Of a stretch of DNA of 64,000 nucleotides, positions 54,346-64,000 are shown piece after piece. The first letter of the stretch is position 1. Every line of letters starts with the position of its first letter. Under the pieces are notes generated by a model. It did no database searches. It had not been told where the DNA came from and was given only the letters and a program-made list of their open reading frames with translations. The stretch is from contig NC_081410.1 in NCBI RefSeq assembly GCF_030272615.1, positions 501,792,442 through 501,856,441 on the forward strand, written 5' to 3'. Origin of the DNA: Cryptomeria japonica. Its lineage: Eukaryota > Streptophyta > Pinopsida > Cupressales > Cupressaceae. Position numbers and translations under genes: made by a program.

Positions 54346-56044
54346 TAAATGACATGCTACCCTCAATATAACTCCCCAAGGATACATGATATACTTAAAT
54401 TAATCGCATAAATGAATAAATAAAATTAGTTTTCTCTCCCTTGTTCTCTTGATATAAATGTTTAATTTAGGTTTAAGTTGAAATTTTATTTTATTATGTA
54501 GATTAAAGCAAAATTTAATTATAATTATTGTATTGTCTCACTAGGGAACCCTAGAAGAATAACTACTAATAAACCAAAACACATAGAATATAATGTTTTT
54601 TAAAGGAAACATAATACACCAACCATCTTTTCACTCAATACAACACTAAGTAAATTTATTACATAACATAGATGAATCATAACAATTTATAGAGGAAGAT
54701 TTAATCACATCTCATAGCAATCCTCTATGGATTCCCTAACATCTTGACTAAGAAACACTTACTAACATGTATTACATATCACTAAGTTAATCACATGAAG
54801 ATAAATTTATTCTAATTCATTATTCCAAATCACATAAACATCTTTAATAGGATACATTGACTTCATCAAATAAAATCCTAATCATTAATCATTTAGCTCA
54901 TCATATAAAGGCCTATACTAAATTCATTTAAACCACCAAATGAAAGATTCCTATGATGACCTTCATAACGAATAAGAACATATATATAATCTACATGAGT
55001 ACATTCACTTACAAGTTATCCATTAATACAAATGCATCTATCATTATAGTCATATTACAATCCTTTCCACTTGGAGTATTCAATTACAAATATCCTTTCA
55101 ATTACTAGTACATATTATATTACATCACTTCTATAATATACAGAACAAATACATTAGAACTATAGAACAATCTGCATCTAAATGTGAAAACACGAGAATA
55201 CAAGGTAAGATCCATCCAGCTACCATGAACAAGAAATCTAAAAACCCCAATGGATGGTGAACACTACCACCCAACCATGTGGAACCTTGAGATAGACACA
55301 AGGCCCCAAACAATAAGCAAGAAGACTAGGGATAAAAGAGCTCAACATACACCACTACACAAGATAAGAAAGTAAAGATAACAACCAAAGAACTTCAAGG
55401 GGACATCAAACTTCCGGAGAACATCAAACTTCTAAAGGCTTCCACATAAAAGTTGGCATAGTAGGATACTAGGATAAATGAAGGAGAGAGTGTCATCTCA
55501 TAGCCTCAACATGGGTTATCATGTGGAACTGTAGAACCATTTCATGAAGACAAGGTATTGCACAATCATGCCAGTTCTAAATGTCTCTCTAGAAAAACAT
55601 GCCTTACAAATCTCATCCTTTATCCATACAAGCACATGAGCCCATGGGTCGGGCACAAAAATATATCTTATTAGTGTGTAAATCCAACGCAAAATTTTAT
55701 TAATGTTATCACTTGTTAAACAACTCTCGCATGTGTTATCCTAGCTACCACTTTGGGACCCGAGCCCCATAGAGAGCCACTCCCCCTTAATGCACCTAGA
55801 TAACCTATCCTTAATGGTTTGACATAAGCATCATAAAAAATATGATACATGAATAGATTGCACAATCTGCAAATACGACTTCCAAACAAAGACCAATCAT
55901 AAGGTCAAGTATTAAAACTGAATCATGACCTCAAAATAGTTGTTCCTTTTTACAATCCAATTCAAGAAAGGCCATACGAACACCATTCTAGTCAAATTAA
56001 GTCCAATTAGACATGAAATACCAAATACTCAAGAATCTTTTCCT
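54346..56044. other. AT-rich intergenic DNA
   Basis: No gene, repeat partner or RNA motif recognised. 55500-56040 has a slightly more gene-like composition without motifs and may be untranslated LINE sequence. Confidence 0.45.
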
Positions 56045-56400
56045 CAATTCAAAATAGAATATCTTCCTAGAAGAATTCTTGGTTATCTTTAGCAGGTAGA
56101 ATTATGATGATTAAACTATCTTGCCTCTATTTCCTAATTATTTTATGTTAGACTATCTTATTCCAAAGGGAGTGACATCTTTTATAGAAACTAAGTTAAG
56201 GAGTTTCCTCTTGAAAGGTAATAAAAAATTAAGGAAAAGACACATCTTTTGGCCTGGGAGAATGGGTGGACGAGTAAGTATTCATAACATGGAAAATAGG
56301 AATTTGGCTCTTGGAGCTAAATTGGTGTAGAAATATTTTTCAAATCATAGATCAAAATGGGTAGCAATTATTAAAGTTGTTATGGGACTTTTTCCCATGA
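56045..56400 (+). pseudogene. L1 LINE RT fragment
   Basis: 56121-56330 and the frame beyond read PNYFMLDYLIPKGVTSF, TKLRSFLLKGNKK, NMENRNLALGAKLV then a stop, and FSNHRSKW. This is the same thumb/connection region as 17690-17960 (IPNYSMYVL, RKFLWKG, DKRNKAFGGKLVWKM, NSKW). It is about 350 bases, truncated on both sides, from a different LINE subfamily judging by the sequence differences. Non-functional. Confidence 0.7.
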
Positions 56401-56770
56401 AACAATTTTAAATAAAAGAATATATAAATCAAAGCAATTAAAAAAATATTATTATAATAAAAGGATGTGATTTTTGGTAAACACCCTTGTGACATTATAT
56501 AAACCTATGAATTAATAGAGAAGGGACACATCAAAGAAGAACATAAGAGAAGGATAAATTAAAGGAAGCACAAGACAGGGGATAGTTAAGGTCTGGTGGG
56601 TGGGCATTGAGCATTGGAGAAGGGGCATACAATGTGTGTCCAACTCAGGGTATAGCGTACATCCGGGAGTGTCCTGGCCAGGGCCGCGTTTATTTCATGT
56701 CGTGAAGGCATGTGAGGTTATGTGTGAAGAACTGTGTTTATTTCATACCGTGAAGGCATGTGGGGTTCTG
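56401..56770. other. Target-side DNA left of the Tork element
   Basis: No gene recognised. It includes two tandem copies of a 49-bp unit (GTTTATTTCAT...GTGAAGGCATGTG...) starting near 56687 and 56736, the second ending at the insertion site. Confidence 0.55.
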
Positions 56771-56775
56771 TGTAA

Positions 56776-57664
56776 TGTTGGGAAAAATGGTGTCTCAACC
56801 TTGCATTTATGCGAGGTTACTATTTATAGTAAGTTTTCATTTGAGCACGAAATGGTGCGAAACTCTCCCTGAATCTTCTAGATAAGCATTCCGATAAAGT
56901 TGCATCGCAAGGTCACAGCTAGTTTTGAAGATATTAAAGTTTTCGTCTTGGAGGGGTGCGATAAAATGTTTAAACTTAATTTTGGGGGCTTTAGAGGCTC
57001 CGAAATGCCCTGAAAAGTGGCCATAACCAGCATAGCGGGTTACGAGGTGATAGAGCACTTCGCGAGCTTTCGGACGCTTCAAACGGTTCGTCAATCGGAC
57101 ACCCGGTTCTCAAGTTATGGCCTCCGGAAGTTTGTACTCCTGAAATAGGAAAAATAATTTGTATCGGATACATAAATGAGCTGTAAAAGGGAGCGACATG
57201 TGTTGATGTGTGCTTTAACATGTCATAGGGCATCTAGAAGGGAGATAAGGTCGGCTACACCTTATTGGGTGGTTTTAGCCCATGGTTTTGTAATACCGTT
57301 TGACAGTTTCTTGTATTGTATCTCCTATTTATGAGGTGTGTGAGATAGAGGTTGTGTGTAAGAGAGTCTTATGGCTATTGAGTTGCCTCTGAATCTCTGA
57401 TTAGTGGTACTCCTGCGAAGAGCTTGCTCTGCAAGTATGTTGTAATCTATTTTTGATTGCTGAATAAAATATTGAGCTGCTTTTGGAGTGTGGGGTTTTT
57501 CTCCCGAAAGGGTTTTCCCCACGTAAATCACTGTGTTGTGGTATGAATGCTATTATATCTATTTCTATTTTTCTGTAACTGTTGTAACGATCTAAAAAAG
57601 TTTTGCATTACCCTCCTCTCAAGGTTAGTGTAGGAAGTTGTTTCCGCTACTTAACTTCCTTACA
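56776..57664 (+). repeat. Tork element 5' LTR
   Basis: 889 bp. Contains AATAAA at 57463-57468, a candidate polyadenylation signal. Lacks 8 bases near 56875 that the 3' LTR has. Confidence 0.97.
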
Positions 57665-57666
57665 AG

Positions 57667-57679
57667 TGGTATCAGAGCC
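57667..57679 (+). other. Tork element primer binding site
   Basis: TGGTATCAGAGCC, two bases after the LTR, complementary to initiator tRNA-Met. Confidence 0.95.
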
Positions 57680-57788
57680 TGATCACCTTTGGTTTCAATT
57701 GTGGGCAGTTGGGTTTTTTGAACTAATCCAGATTTGAGTGGGAGCTTGTACAGAAGACACTTTTTGATCTTGTTGCAGGAATATTCAG

Positions 57789-59564
57789 ATGGCGAGTTCG
57801 TCAGGGAGAATAGAGGTGGAGAAATTTAATGGAAGTAATTTTGAGATGTGGAAGCTGAAGATGGAAGATCTGCTAATAGATCGAGATCTTTGGGATGCTG
57901 TTGATGCGAATGTCCAAAGGCCCTCAGATCCTACTAATGTTATGGACCGAAAAGCCAAGGGTCTAATCAGACTGTGCCTGGTAGACTCTGTTCTAATCAA
58001 TGTCCATGAAGAGAACTCTGCAAAGAAGCTATGGACTAAGCTTGGTGAGATGTATCAAGCGAAATCTTTATTAAATCAAATTTTCTTAAGAAAGAAATTG
58101 TATTCCTTGAAGATGGAAGAGGGTGGACGAATTGCAGACCACCTGGAAGCATTCAATATGTTGGTGGCTCAATTAGTATCCGTCGGTGTTAAGATGGACG
58201 ACGAGGAGAAATGTCAGATCTTGCTTTGTTCTTTGCCTGATTCGTGGGATTCTCTTGTTATGGCTATCGGTAGTACTTCTGTTGTTTTGAAATCTGAAGA
58301 CGTGGTGGGTGCCCTACTCGGTGAAGAGATGCGAAGGAAGGTATCCATCAGTTCAAAGGAAGCCCTAACCGTTCGTGGAAGACCTAAGGAGAAAGGCAAG
58401 AAGAATGAGAAGCGCGACAAGTCCAAATCCAAAGGGAGATCGAAATCTCCTGGAAAGTCCAAAGTCATTTGCTGGAACTGCGGTAAACCGGGTCACATCC
58501 GTAAGGACTGCAAAGAAGAAAAGAAGAAGAAGAAAAAGAAAAAGTTTGATTCTGATTCTGAGTCCGACAAGGAAGATGGCGATGCATTTATTGCGGCTTT
58601 GGCGACTCATGCAGGTAATGATGCCTGGCTAATTGACTCAGGTGCATCTTTTCATATGACTTCCAATAGAGATTGGTTTTCTGAATATGAAGGATTTAAG
58701 GTGTACTTGGGTGATGATTCACCTCTAGACATTGTTGGTCGAGGTAAAGTTAGAATCAGGTTTTCTGATGGTAGAATAAGAAGGATTAATGGTGTGCTGC
58801 ATATCCCTAGATTAAAACGAAACCTGTTATCTATGAGCAAACTGATAGATGCGGGTGTGCAGGTAGTCTTTTCTGAAGCAGGATGTAAGATGATTAAGGG
58901 TGCTATGGTAGTTGCTAGAGGTGTCAGGTTTGGTACTTTGTATAAGCTTGAAGCATACACTGTTGAGTGTAATAGCACTTCTGTAAAAAGTAAATTTGTG
59001 GATACTTCACTGGAAGATTTGAAGGTTTCACCTTCAGCAAATGGAAATGGTTTTTGGGTACCTAAGGGTGCTCTTTCATCTGAAGCAAAGTTACCTGCAG
59101 AGAAGACTATGTTATGGCACCAGAGACTTGGCCACATTGGAGAAAAGGGTCTAAGGACCTTGAAAAATAAAAACCTTGTTGAAGGTTTGAATGATTGTAA
59201 TCTTGACTTTGATTTCTGTGAGCATTGCATTTATGGAAAACAAAACCACGTTCAGTTTTACTCGAGTTCTCATAAAACTTGTGGTGTTTTGGATCTTATC
59301 CATTCTGATGTGTTTGGTCTATTAGATGTCTCTTCGATTAGAAAATCCACATATTATGTTTCATTTATTGATGATTTTAGTAGAAGGACATGGGTTTATT
59401 TTCTAAAGAGTAAATCTGAAGTTTTTAGTCGTTTTAAAGAATTTAAAGCAATGGTTGAGTTGCAGACTGGAAAGAAAATAAAATGTTTGAGAACTGATAA
59501 TGGCGGTGAGTTTTGCTCTAATGATTTTGATAGATTCTGTAAAGACTATGGAATTAACAGGTAG
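57789..59564 (+). CDS. gag-pol: Copia polyprotein, first part: Gag, protease, integrase N-part (ends at in-frame TAG)
   Basis: Starts at the first ATG of the internal region (MASSSGRIEVEKFNG). Gag UBN2-type body with SVLINVHEENSAKKLW. A basic Lys/Arg/Ser stretch is followed by the CCHC knuckle CWNCGKPGHIRKDC at about residues 228-241 and a poly-Lys run. Protease site Asp283-Ser284-Gly285. Integrase zinc ligands H444, H449, C477 and C480. Catalytic Asp507 and Asp570. The TAG at codon 592 (59562-59564) sits 14 codons before the third catalytic residue Glu606 of the same frame. Without readthrough the product would lack a complete integrase, RT and RNase H. The likely ancestral codon is CAG (Gln), one C-to-T change away in a CHG context. 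Confidence 0.93.
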   Translation: MASSSGRIEVEKFNGSNFEMWKLKMEDLLIDRDLWDAVDANVQRPSDPTNVMDRKAKGLIRLCLVDSVLINVHEENSAKKLWTKLGEMYQAKSLLNQIFLRKKLYSLKMEEGGRIADHLEAFNMLVAQLVSVGVKMDDEEKCQILLCSLPDSWDSLVMAIGSTSVVLKSEDVVGALLGEEMRRKVSISSKEALTVRGRPKEKGKKNEKRDKSKSKGRSKSPGKSKVICWNCGKPGHIRKDCKEEKKKKKKKKFDSDSESDKEDGDAFIAALATHAGNDAWLIDSGASFHMTSNRDWFSEYEGFKVYLGDDSPLDIVGRGKVRIRFSDGRIRRINGVLHIPRLKRNLLSMSKLIDAGVQVVFSEAGCKMIKGAMVVARGVRFGTLYKLEAYTVECNSTSVKSKFVDTSLEDLKVSPSANGNGFWVPKGALSSEAKLPAEKTMLWHQRLGHIGEKGLRTLKNKNLVEGLNDCNLDFDFCEHCIYGKQNHVQFYSSSHKTCGVLDLIHSDVFGLLDVSSIRKSTYYVSFIDDFSRRTWVYFLKSKSEVFSRFKEFKAMVELQTGKKIKCLRTDNGGEFCSNDFDRFCKDYGINR

Positions 59565-61805
59565 AAGACAACTCTGTATTCTCCACAACAAAATGGAGTT
59601 GCAGAAAGAATGAACAGGACACTGATGGAGAAGGCTAGGAGTATGTTGAGTGGTGCTGGTCTCGAACAAAAGTTTTGGGCTGTTGCCACTACTTGCTACC
59701 TGATTAACAGGTCTCTTACATCAGCTCTTGTTGATAAAACGCCTATGGAAGCATGGTCAGGTGACAAGCCTTCATTGAGACATCTTAGAGTTTTTGGTTG
59801 CGAGGCATATGCACATGTGCCAAAGGAGAAGCGAACAAAGTTGGAGAACAAGGCTGTGAAATGTATCTTCATTGGGTATAGTTATGGTGTGAAAGGATAC
59901 AAGCTTTGGGACCCTGTTGCACAAAAGGTAATTCACAGTAGAAGTGTTATTTTTAGAGAAATTAAGTCTCCTTCTGTTACATTGCAGCCAGAACAGACTA
60001 AAAAAGAAGATGTGATTCAACTTCCTTCTACACCTGAAAGAGTTGAATCGAGACCCCTAGATAGGCAAGAAGTTGAGGAGAGCTCGTCTAGCTCTGAATC
60101 TTCAGAAGAGGAGGAAGAACCTCCAACTCAGCTTGTTCGAAGGTCTACAAGACATAGACAACTACCTGAAAGGTATTCACCTAATGATTGGAGATGTATT
60201 TTTGCTCTAAATACTAGTATGGATGAACTGAAATCTGTAGAAGAGGCGTTAGGTATGAATGATGCAGAATCCTGGAAGATTGCTATGGAGGAAGAAATGG
60301 CAGCTTTGAAAAAGAATGATACATGGGATCTTGTACCATTGCCTGAAGGACGAAAACCTGTTGGTTGTAAATGGGTGTTCAAGAAAAAGATTGGTTCAGA
60401 TGGAAGCATTGAGAAGTATAAAGCAAGGTTGGTTGCAAAAGGCTACTCTCAGGTTGAGGGTGTTGATTACGGTGAGATATTTTCTCCTGTTGCAAAAATG
60501 ATGTCCATTAGATTTTTGCTTTCTATTGCTACTGCTTATGATTTAGAGGTTGAGCAAATGGATGTGAAAACTGCTTTCCTTCATGGTGATTTGGAGGAAG
60601 ATATTTATATGACACAGCCGGAGCACTATGTGGTGAAAGGCAAAAGTAATTTGGTCTGTAAATTGAAGAAATCTTTGTATGGCCTCAAACAAAGTCCTAG
60701 GATGTGGTACCAGAAATTTGATACATATGTGTTGAGTTTGGGATTTGAACGTTCTAAATCAGATCACTATGTTTATTATAAATCTGATGGTGATCATTTC
60801 TTATTCATTGCATTGTATGTTGATGATATGTTATTCATTGGTAAAGGGAAAGGTATTATTTCAGAACTGAAGTCTCAGCTCGCTGCTAAATTTGAAATGA
60901 AAGATCTTGGTGCAGCAAAGCACATTCTTGGGATGGAAATTAGAAGAGATAGGGTGAACAGAAAGCTATGGCTAGGCCAGAGTAAGTATGTGAATTCAGT
61001 GTTACAGAGGTTCAACATGCAGAATTGTAGACCATTGAGTGTTCCTTTTACAGTTGGAATGAAACTATCTGTTTCAGATTGTCCTACATCCCCATTGGAG
61101 ATGAAAGACATGAGCAGAGTGCCTTACCAGAGTGTGGTTGGAAGCTTGATGTATGCTATGGTCTGTACTAGACCAGACATTGCCCAAGCAGTGGGAGTAC
61201 TTTCTAGATATATGTCTAATCCTGGTAGAGTTCATTGGGATGCAGTCAAAAGAGTCTTCAGATATTTGAAGGGTACTTCAGAGTATTCTTTTTGTTATCA
61301 TGGTAATTCAGCTGGAGACATGACTTCCCTTGATATCCATGGTTATGTGGATTCAGATTGGGCAGGTGATATTGATAGCAGAAGATCCACCAGTGCTTAT
61401 GTGTTTACTTTGTTTGGTGGTGCAATTAGTTGGATGAGTAAGCGACAGGCTGTGGTTGCTTTATCCACTACTGAAGCAGAGTATATGGCAGCTACTCATG
61501 CTTGTAAAGAGGCCATTTGGCTTAAGAGACTGTGTTTGGATATTGGAATAAAACAAGGTACAGTGACAGTTTACTGTGACAGTCAGAGTGCAATTAGCCT
61601 AGCTAAGAACCCGACATTTCATGCCCAGACCAAACATATTGATGTTCAGTATCATTTTGTTAGAGATATGGTCGAAGATGGTAGGGTGAAGCTGGTTAAG
61701 GTGGAAACTTTGATGAATGTTGCAGATGCTTTAACTAAGGCTGTGAGCACAGAGAAGTTCAGATGGTGTTCAGAGTCTATGGGCCTTATGGCCCCTAGCA
61801 ATTGA
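59565..61805 (+). CDS. pol: Copia polyprotein, second part: integrase end, RT, RNase H
   Basis: Same frame as the upstream part, no further stop until TGA at 61803-61805. It contains PQQNGVAERMNR with catalytic Glu606 (spacing of 35 residues after Asp570, as in DDE integrases). It continues with YLINRSLTSALVDKTP and HLRVFGCEAYAHVPK, then an acidic Ser/Glu linker. RT has KARLVAKGYSQ, VKTAFLHGDLEEDIYM, LYGLKQSPRMWY and the YVDD box at codons 1010-1013. RNase H has VDSDWAGDIDSRRST, STTEAEYMAATHA, CDSQSAI and HIDVQYHFVRD. All catalytic positions look intact. It has no start of its own, so expression depends on passing the TAG or on trans-acting proteins from relatives. The first Met at 59610 is internal. 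Confidence 0.93.
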   Translation, partial: KTTLYSPQQNGVAERMNRTLMEKARSMLSGAGLEQKFWAVATTCYLINRSLTSALVDKTPMEAWSGDKPSLRHLRVFGCEAYAHVPKEKRTKLENKAVKCIFIGYSYGVKGYKLWDPVAQKVIHSRSVIFREIKSPSVTLQPEQTKKEDVIQLPSTPERVESRPLDRQEVEESSSSSESSEEEEEPPTQLVRRSTRHRQLPERYSPNDWRCIFALNTSMDELKSVEEALGMNDAESWKIAMEEEMAALKKNDTWDLVPLPEGRKPVGCKWVFKKKIGSDGSIEKYKARLVAKGYSQVEGVDYGEIFSPVAKMMSIRFLLSIATAYDLEVEQMDVKTAFLHGDLEEDIYMTQPEHYVVKGKSNLVCKLKKSLYGLKQSPRMWYQKFDTYVLSLGFERSKSDHYVYYKSDGDHFLFIALYVDDMLFIGKGKGIISELKSQLAAKFEMKDLGAAKHILGMEIRRDRVNRKLWLGQSKYVNSVLQRFNMQNCRPLSVPFTVGMKLSVSDCPTSPLEMKDMSRVPYQSVVGSLMYAMVCTRPDIAQAVGVLSRYMSNPGRVHWDAVKRVFRYLKGTSEYSFCYHGNSAGDMTSLDIHGYVDSDWAGDIDSRRSTSAYVFTLFGGAISWMSKRQAVVALSTTEAEYMAATHACKEAIWLKRLCLDIGIKQGTVTVYCDSQSAISLAKNPTFHAQTKHIDVQYHFVRDMVEDGRVKLVKVETLMNVADALTKAVSTEKFRWCSESMGLMAPSN

Positions 61806-61847
61806 TTCATTGTGTTGACATTCCCTTCCGCTCCTGCAAGGTGTTCG

Positions 61848-61861
61848 ACAAGTGGGAGATT
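61848..61861 (+). other. Tork element polypurine tract
   Basis: CAAGTGGGAGATT immediately precedes the 3' LTR, the usual copia PPT position and form. Confidence 0.85.
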
Positions 61862-62758
61862 TGTTGGGAAAAATGGTGTCTCAACCTTGCATTTATGCGA
61901 GGTTACTATTTATAGTAAGTTTTCATTTGAGCATGAAATGGTGCGAAACTCTCCCTGAAGCTTTTGGTTGGCTAGATAAGCATTCCGGTAAAGTTGCGTC
62001 GCAAGTTCACAACTAGTTTTGAAGATATTAAAGTTTTCGTCTTGGAGGGGTGCGATAAAATGTTTAAACTTAATTTTGGGGGATTTAGAGGCTCTGAAAC
62101 GCCCTGAAAAGTGGTCATAACCGGTGTAGCGGGTTACAAGGTGATAGAGAACTTCGCGAGCTTTTCGACGCTTCAAACGGTTCGTCAATCGGACACCCGG
62201 TTCTCAAGTTATGGCCTCCGGAAGTTTGTACTCCTGAAATAGGAAAAATAATTTGTATCAGATACATAAATGAGCTGTAAAAGGGAGCGACACGTGTTGA
62301 TGTGTGCTTTAACATGTCATAGGGCATCTAGAAGGGAGATAAGGTCGGCTACACCTTATTGGGTGGTTTTAGCCCATGGTTTTGTAATACCGTTTGACAG
62401 TTTCTTGTATTGTATCTCCTATTTATGAGGTGTGTGAGATAGAGGTTGTGTGTAAGAGAGTCTTATGGCTATTGAGTTGCCTCTGAATCTCTGATTAGTG
62501 GTACTCCTGCGAAGAGCTTGCTCTGCAAGTATGTTGTAATCTGTTTTTGATTGCTGAATAAAATATTGAGCTGCTTTTGGAGTGTGGGGTTTTTCTCCCG
62601 AAAGGGTTTTCCCCACTTAAATCACTGTGTTGTGGTATGAATGCTATTATATCTATTTCTATTTTTCTATAAATGTTGTAACGATCTGAAAAAGTTTTGC
62701 ATTACCCTCCTCTCAAGGTTAGTGTCGGAAGTTGTTTCCGCTACTTAACTTCCTTACA
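61862..62758 (+). repeat. Tork element 3' LTR
   Basis: 897 bp, direct repeat of 56776-57664. Followed by the second TSD copy TGTAA. Confidence 0.97.
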
Positions 62759-62763
62759 TGTAA

Positions 62764-63241
62764 GAACGGTGTCCTCTTAGAGTGCTCCCTTACTTGGAAA
62801 CCCTATACCTATAACTAATCTCGTGTGTGCATGAAAGAAGCCTCTCCATGATTTACAGATATGTATTAATCAATTTCATATAGTCATTGCCCCAATGTTT
62901 CATTGTTGCAAATTATTATCTCAATGTTTTACTTTTGATTATTGATGTACATTCATGTTGATAAAAAAACATCTTTAATTATAATTGTTGTATAAATGTT
63001 TTGAATGTTTATTCCATATAAAATAATACAAATTTATGAGTAATTAGCTTATCATTGCTTTGAATAATTACTTTTGAGACTATTAAAATATTGTTTCAGC
63101 ACTTCAAAATAATAGTAAACTAAACTATTTATCTTAGGTAAAAGGTTAATTATAATAGGTTTAACTTAATATTTGATTTATTTAACCCGCTACTAATACC
63201 TAATACCTAATTAATCATCGAGGAAAAATTACCATTTCATT
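62764..63241 (+). repeat. Probable LTR 3' end of another element (partial)
   Basis: The presence of a PBS at 63242 implies that the AT-rich sequence ending ACCATTTCA at about 63239 is the end of an LTR. Its start was not located. It may lie left of the Tork insertion or have been lost. Confidence 0.4.
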
Positions 63242-63254
63242 TGGTATCAGAGCC
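63242..63254 (+). other. Primer binding site of an element continuing past the window
   Basis: TGGTATCAGAGCC, identical in 13 of 13 bases to the Tork PBS. No coding motif follows within the remaining 746 bases. Confidence 0.65.
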
Positions 63255-64000
63255 AAATCGATCTAGAAAGCCTACACAAAATCATCCAATTTTATTTGAT
63301 TTTATTGCTACACATTTATCTCTGTTGCATTACAAATTAGAAAATAAATCATGAAGACAATAAAATAGTAATTGCTCTTTACTTTATATTTTTATTTATC
63401 ATTAGATTCCTTATAAATTATTTGCCAAAATATTTAACCCCCTTCATAAATTAATTCAATTGTCATGCAAACCAAAACAATGAAAATAAACAAATACTAG
63501 GGTTTAGTTATAAGCCGAACATTTATCATGCATATGAAAATATGTTTTAGCATCCATTTAAAGTGTAGCTTCAAAAGAACAAGTCTACGATTTTTTTTGA
63601 AGAAAAGCCCTTCCTAAACAAAAAAGTTGTAAGTTTGGACATGTACACTTATTTCTCCATTTTTACCTAGTTTGGAAGAAATCCTATCCAAATCCACACT
63701 CATTTTTCTCAACAACAATATTAATTTAAAGAGAAGAAAAAATAAAAATGATATACTTTCCTTTAAGAAATCAGCTTCCACCTCTCCAAATCTATTCCCA
63801 AATTCGGCTTACTACTTGCCATCCACGTATAGCTAAGAAATAAAATAATCTACATCTTTATTAAAGTAGTAAAGTGATTCTAGGCCCATGCTACAATTAA
63901 AATTTACCACTGAGATTACTACTGTGCTTAAAACTTTAACACAACAAATTATAACTAAAGAATTGAGATTAAAAACATCCAAACTGAAAGCAGTACTTAA
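63255..64000. other. AT-rich DNA, possibly leader of an LTR element
   Basis: No gene or repeat recognised to the end of the window. Confidence 0.4.

Larger units (their letters stand above)
56776..62758 (+). mobile_element. Nearly intact Ty1/copia element, Tork/Tnt1-like
   Basis: 5983 bp. LTRs of 889 and 897 bp begin TGTTGGG and end TTACA. Perfect TSD TGTAA at 56771-56775 and 62759-62763. PBS, a single gag-pol reading frame of 1338 codons with one TAG, and a PPT are all present. Domain order Gag-PR-INT-RT-RNase H defines Ty1/copia. Gag, integrase and RT strings resemble the tobacco Tnt1/Tork lineage. LTRs differ at about 24 positions by eye plus one 8-bp indel, so it is the youngest or one of the youngest insertions here. 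Confidence 0.97.

Noticed and set aside
53584-54387. Open frames of 96-137 codons on -, Ser/Leu/Tyr-rich
   Set aside because: Shadow of the purine-rich simple-sequence block; composition explains the lack of stops.
58652-59230. 192-codon open frame on - under the Tork gag-pol
   Set aside because: Antisense shadow of the protease/integrase coding sequence; no PMD-like or other motif.

Overview
This window is plant nuclear DNA made almost entirely of nested and decayed retroelements. No intact host gene, tRNA or rRNA was recognised. The evidence for a plant is: Ty3/gypsy elements with a second RNase H (Tat lineage), Tnt1/Tork-like and SIRE-like Ty1/copia elements with PBSs matching initiator tRNA-Met, an L1 LINE ending in RNase H, plant mobile domain (PMD) coding remnants, and two relics of a receptor-like kinase. 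The long AT-rich spacers and deep nesting suggest a large genome, plausibly a gymnosperm. That last point is inference.

Layout. 1-2469: AT-rich DNA with a kinase relic. 2470-27957: a very decayed Tat-type gypsy element on + (E1) with a near-perfect 5-bp TSD. E1 has taken several insertions: a SIRE-like copia on - (C1, 8203-15219) inside its integrase, an L1-RNase H LINE (from about 17227) plus an inverted-repeat block up to 21470, a solo LTR (21765-22616), and a 2-kb LTR element without coding capacity (25042-27086). 27958-30720: unassigned AT-rich DNA with a long poly-G run. 30726-46744: a second copy of the same gypsy family on - (E2) with a perfect TSD GTATG. 48530-49545: second copy of the kinase relic. 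49690-54345: a purine-rich simple-sequence block split by a 3.5-kb non-autonomous LTR element (50206-53729). 56045-56400: LINE scrap. 56776-62758: a nearly intact Tork-type copia element with perfect TSD TGTAA and one in-frame TAG in pol. 63242-63254: PBS of another LTR element whose body runs off the window.

The most interesting system is in E1 and E2. Both carry, between integrase and 3' LTR and in antisense to gag-pol, a long gene remnant with the plant mobile domain (Pfam PF10536 family, relatives of Arabidopsis MAIN/MAIL1). In E2 it runs from about 32767 to 34593. It has a recognisable PMD core, an acidic/Arg-Gly low-complexity middle and a coiled-coil-like tail. E1 keeps a shorter relic at the same place and orientation. 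Upstream of the PMD gene, and again in the gag-pol leader, the same degenerate short motif (about GCRYGTYTRTG) is repeated, each time pointing in the direction of transcription of the downstream gene. This suggests a retroelement with two opposed transcription units and related control repeats.

Relative ages inferred from decay: E1 is oldest, then its nested insertions. E2 and the Tork element have LTR pairs differing by only about 3 percent by eye. E2's coding region is nevertheless heavily frameshifted, while the Tork polyprotein has a single nonsense codon.
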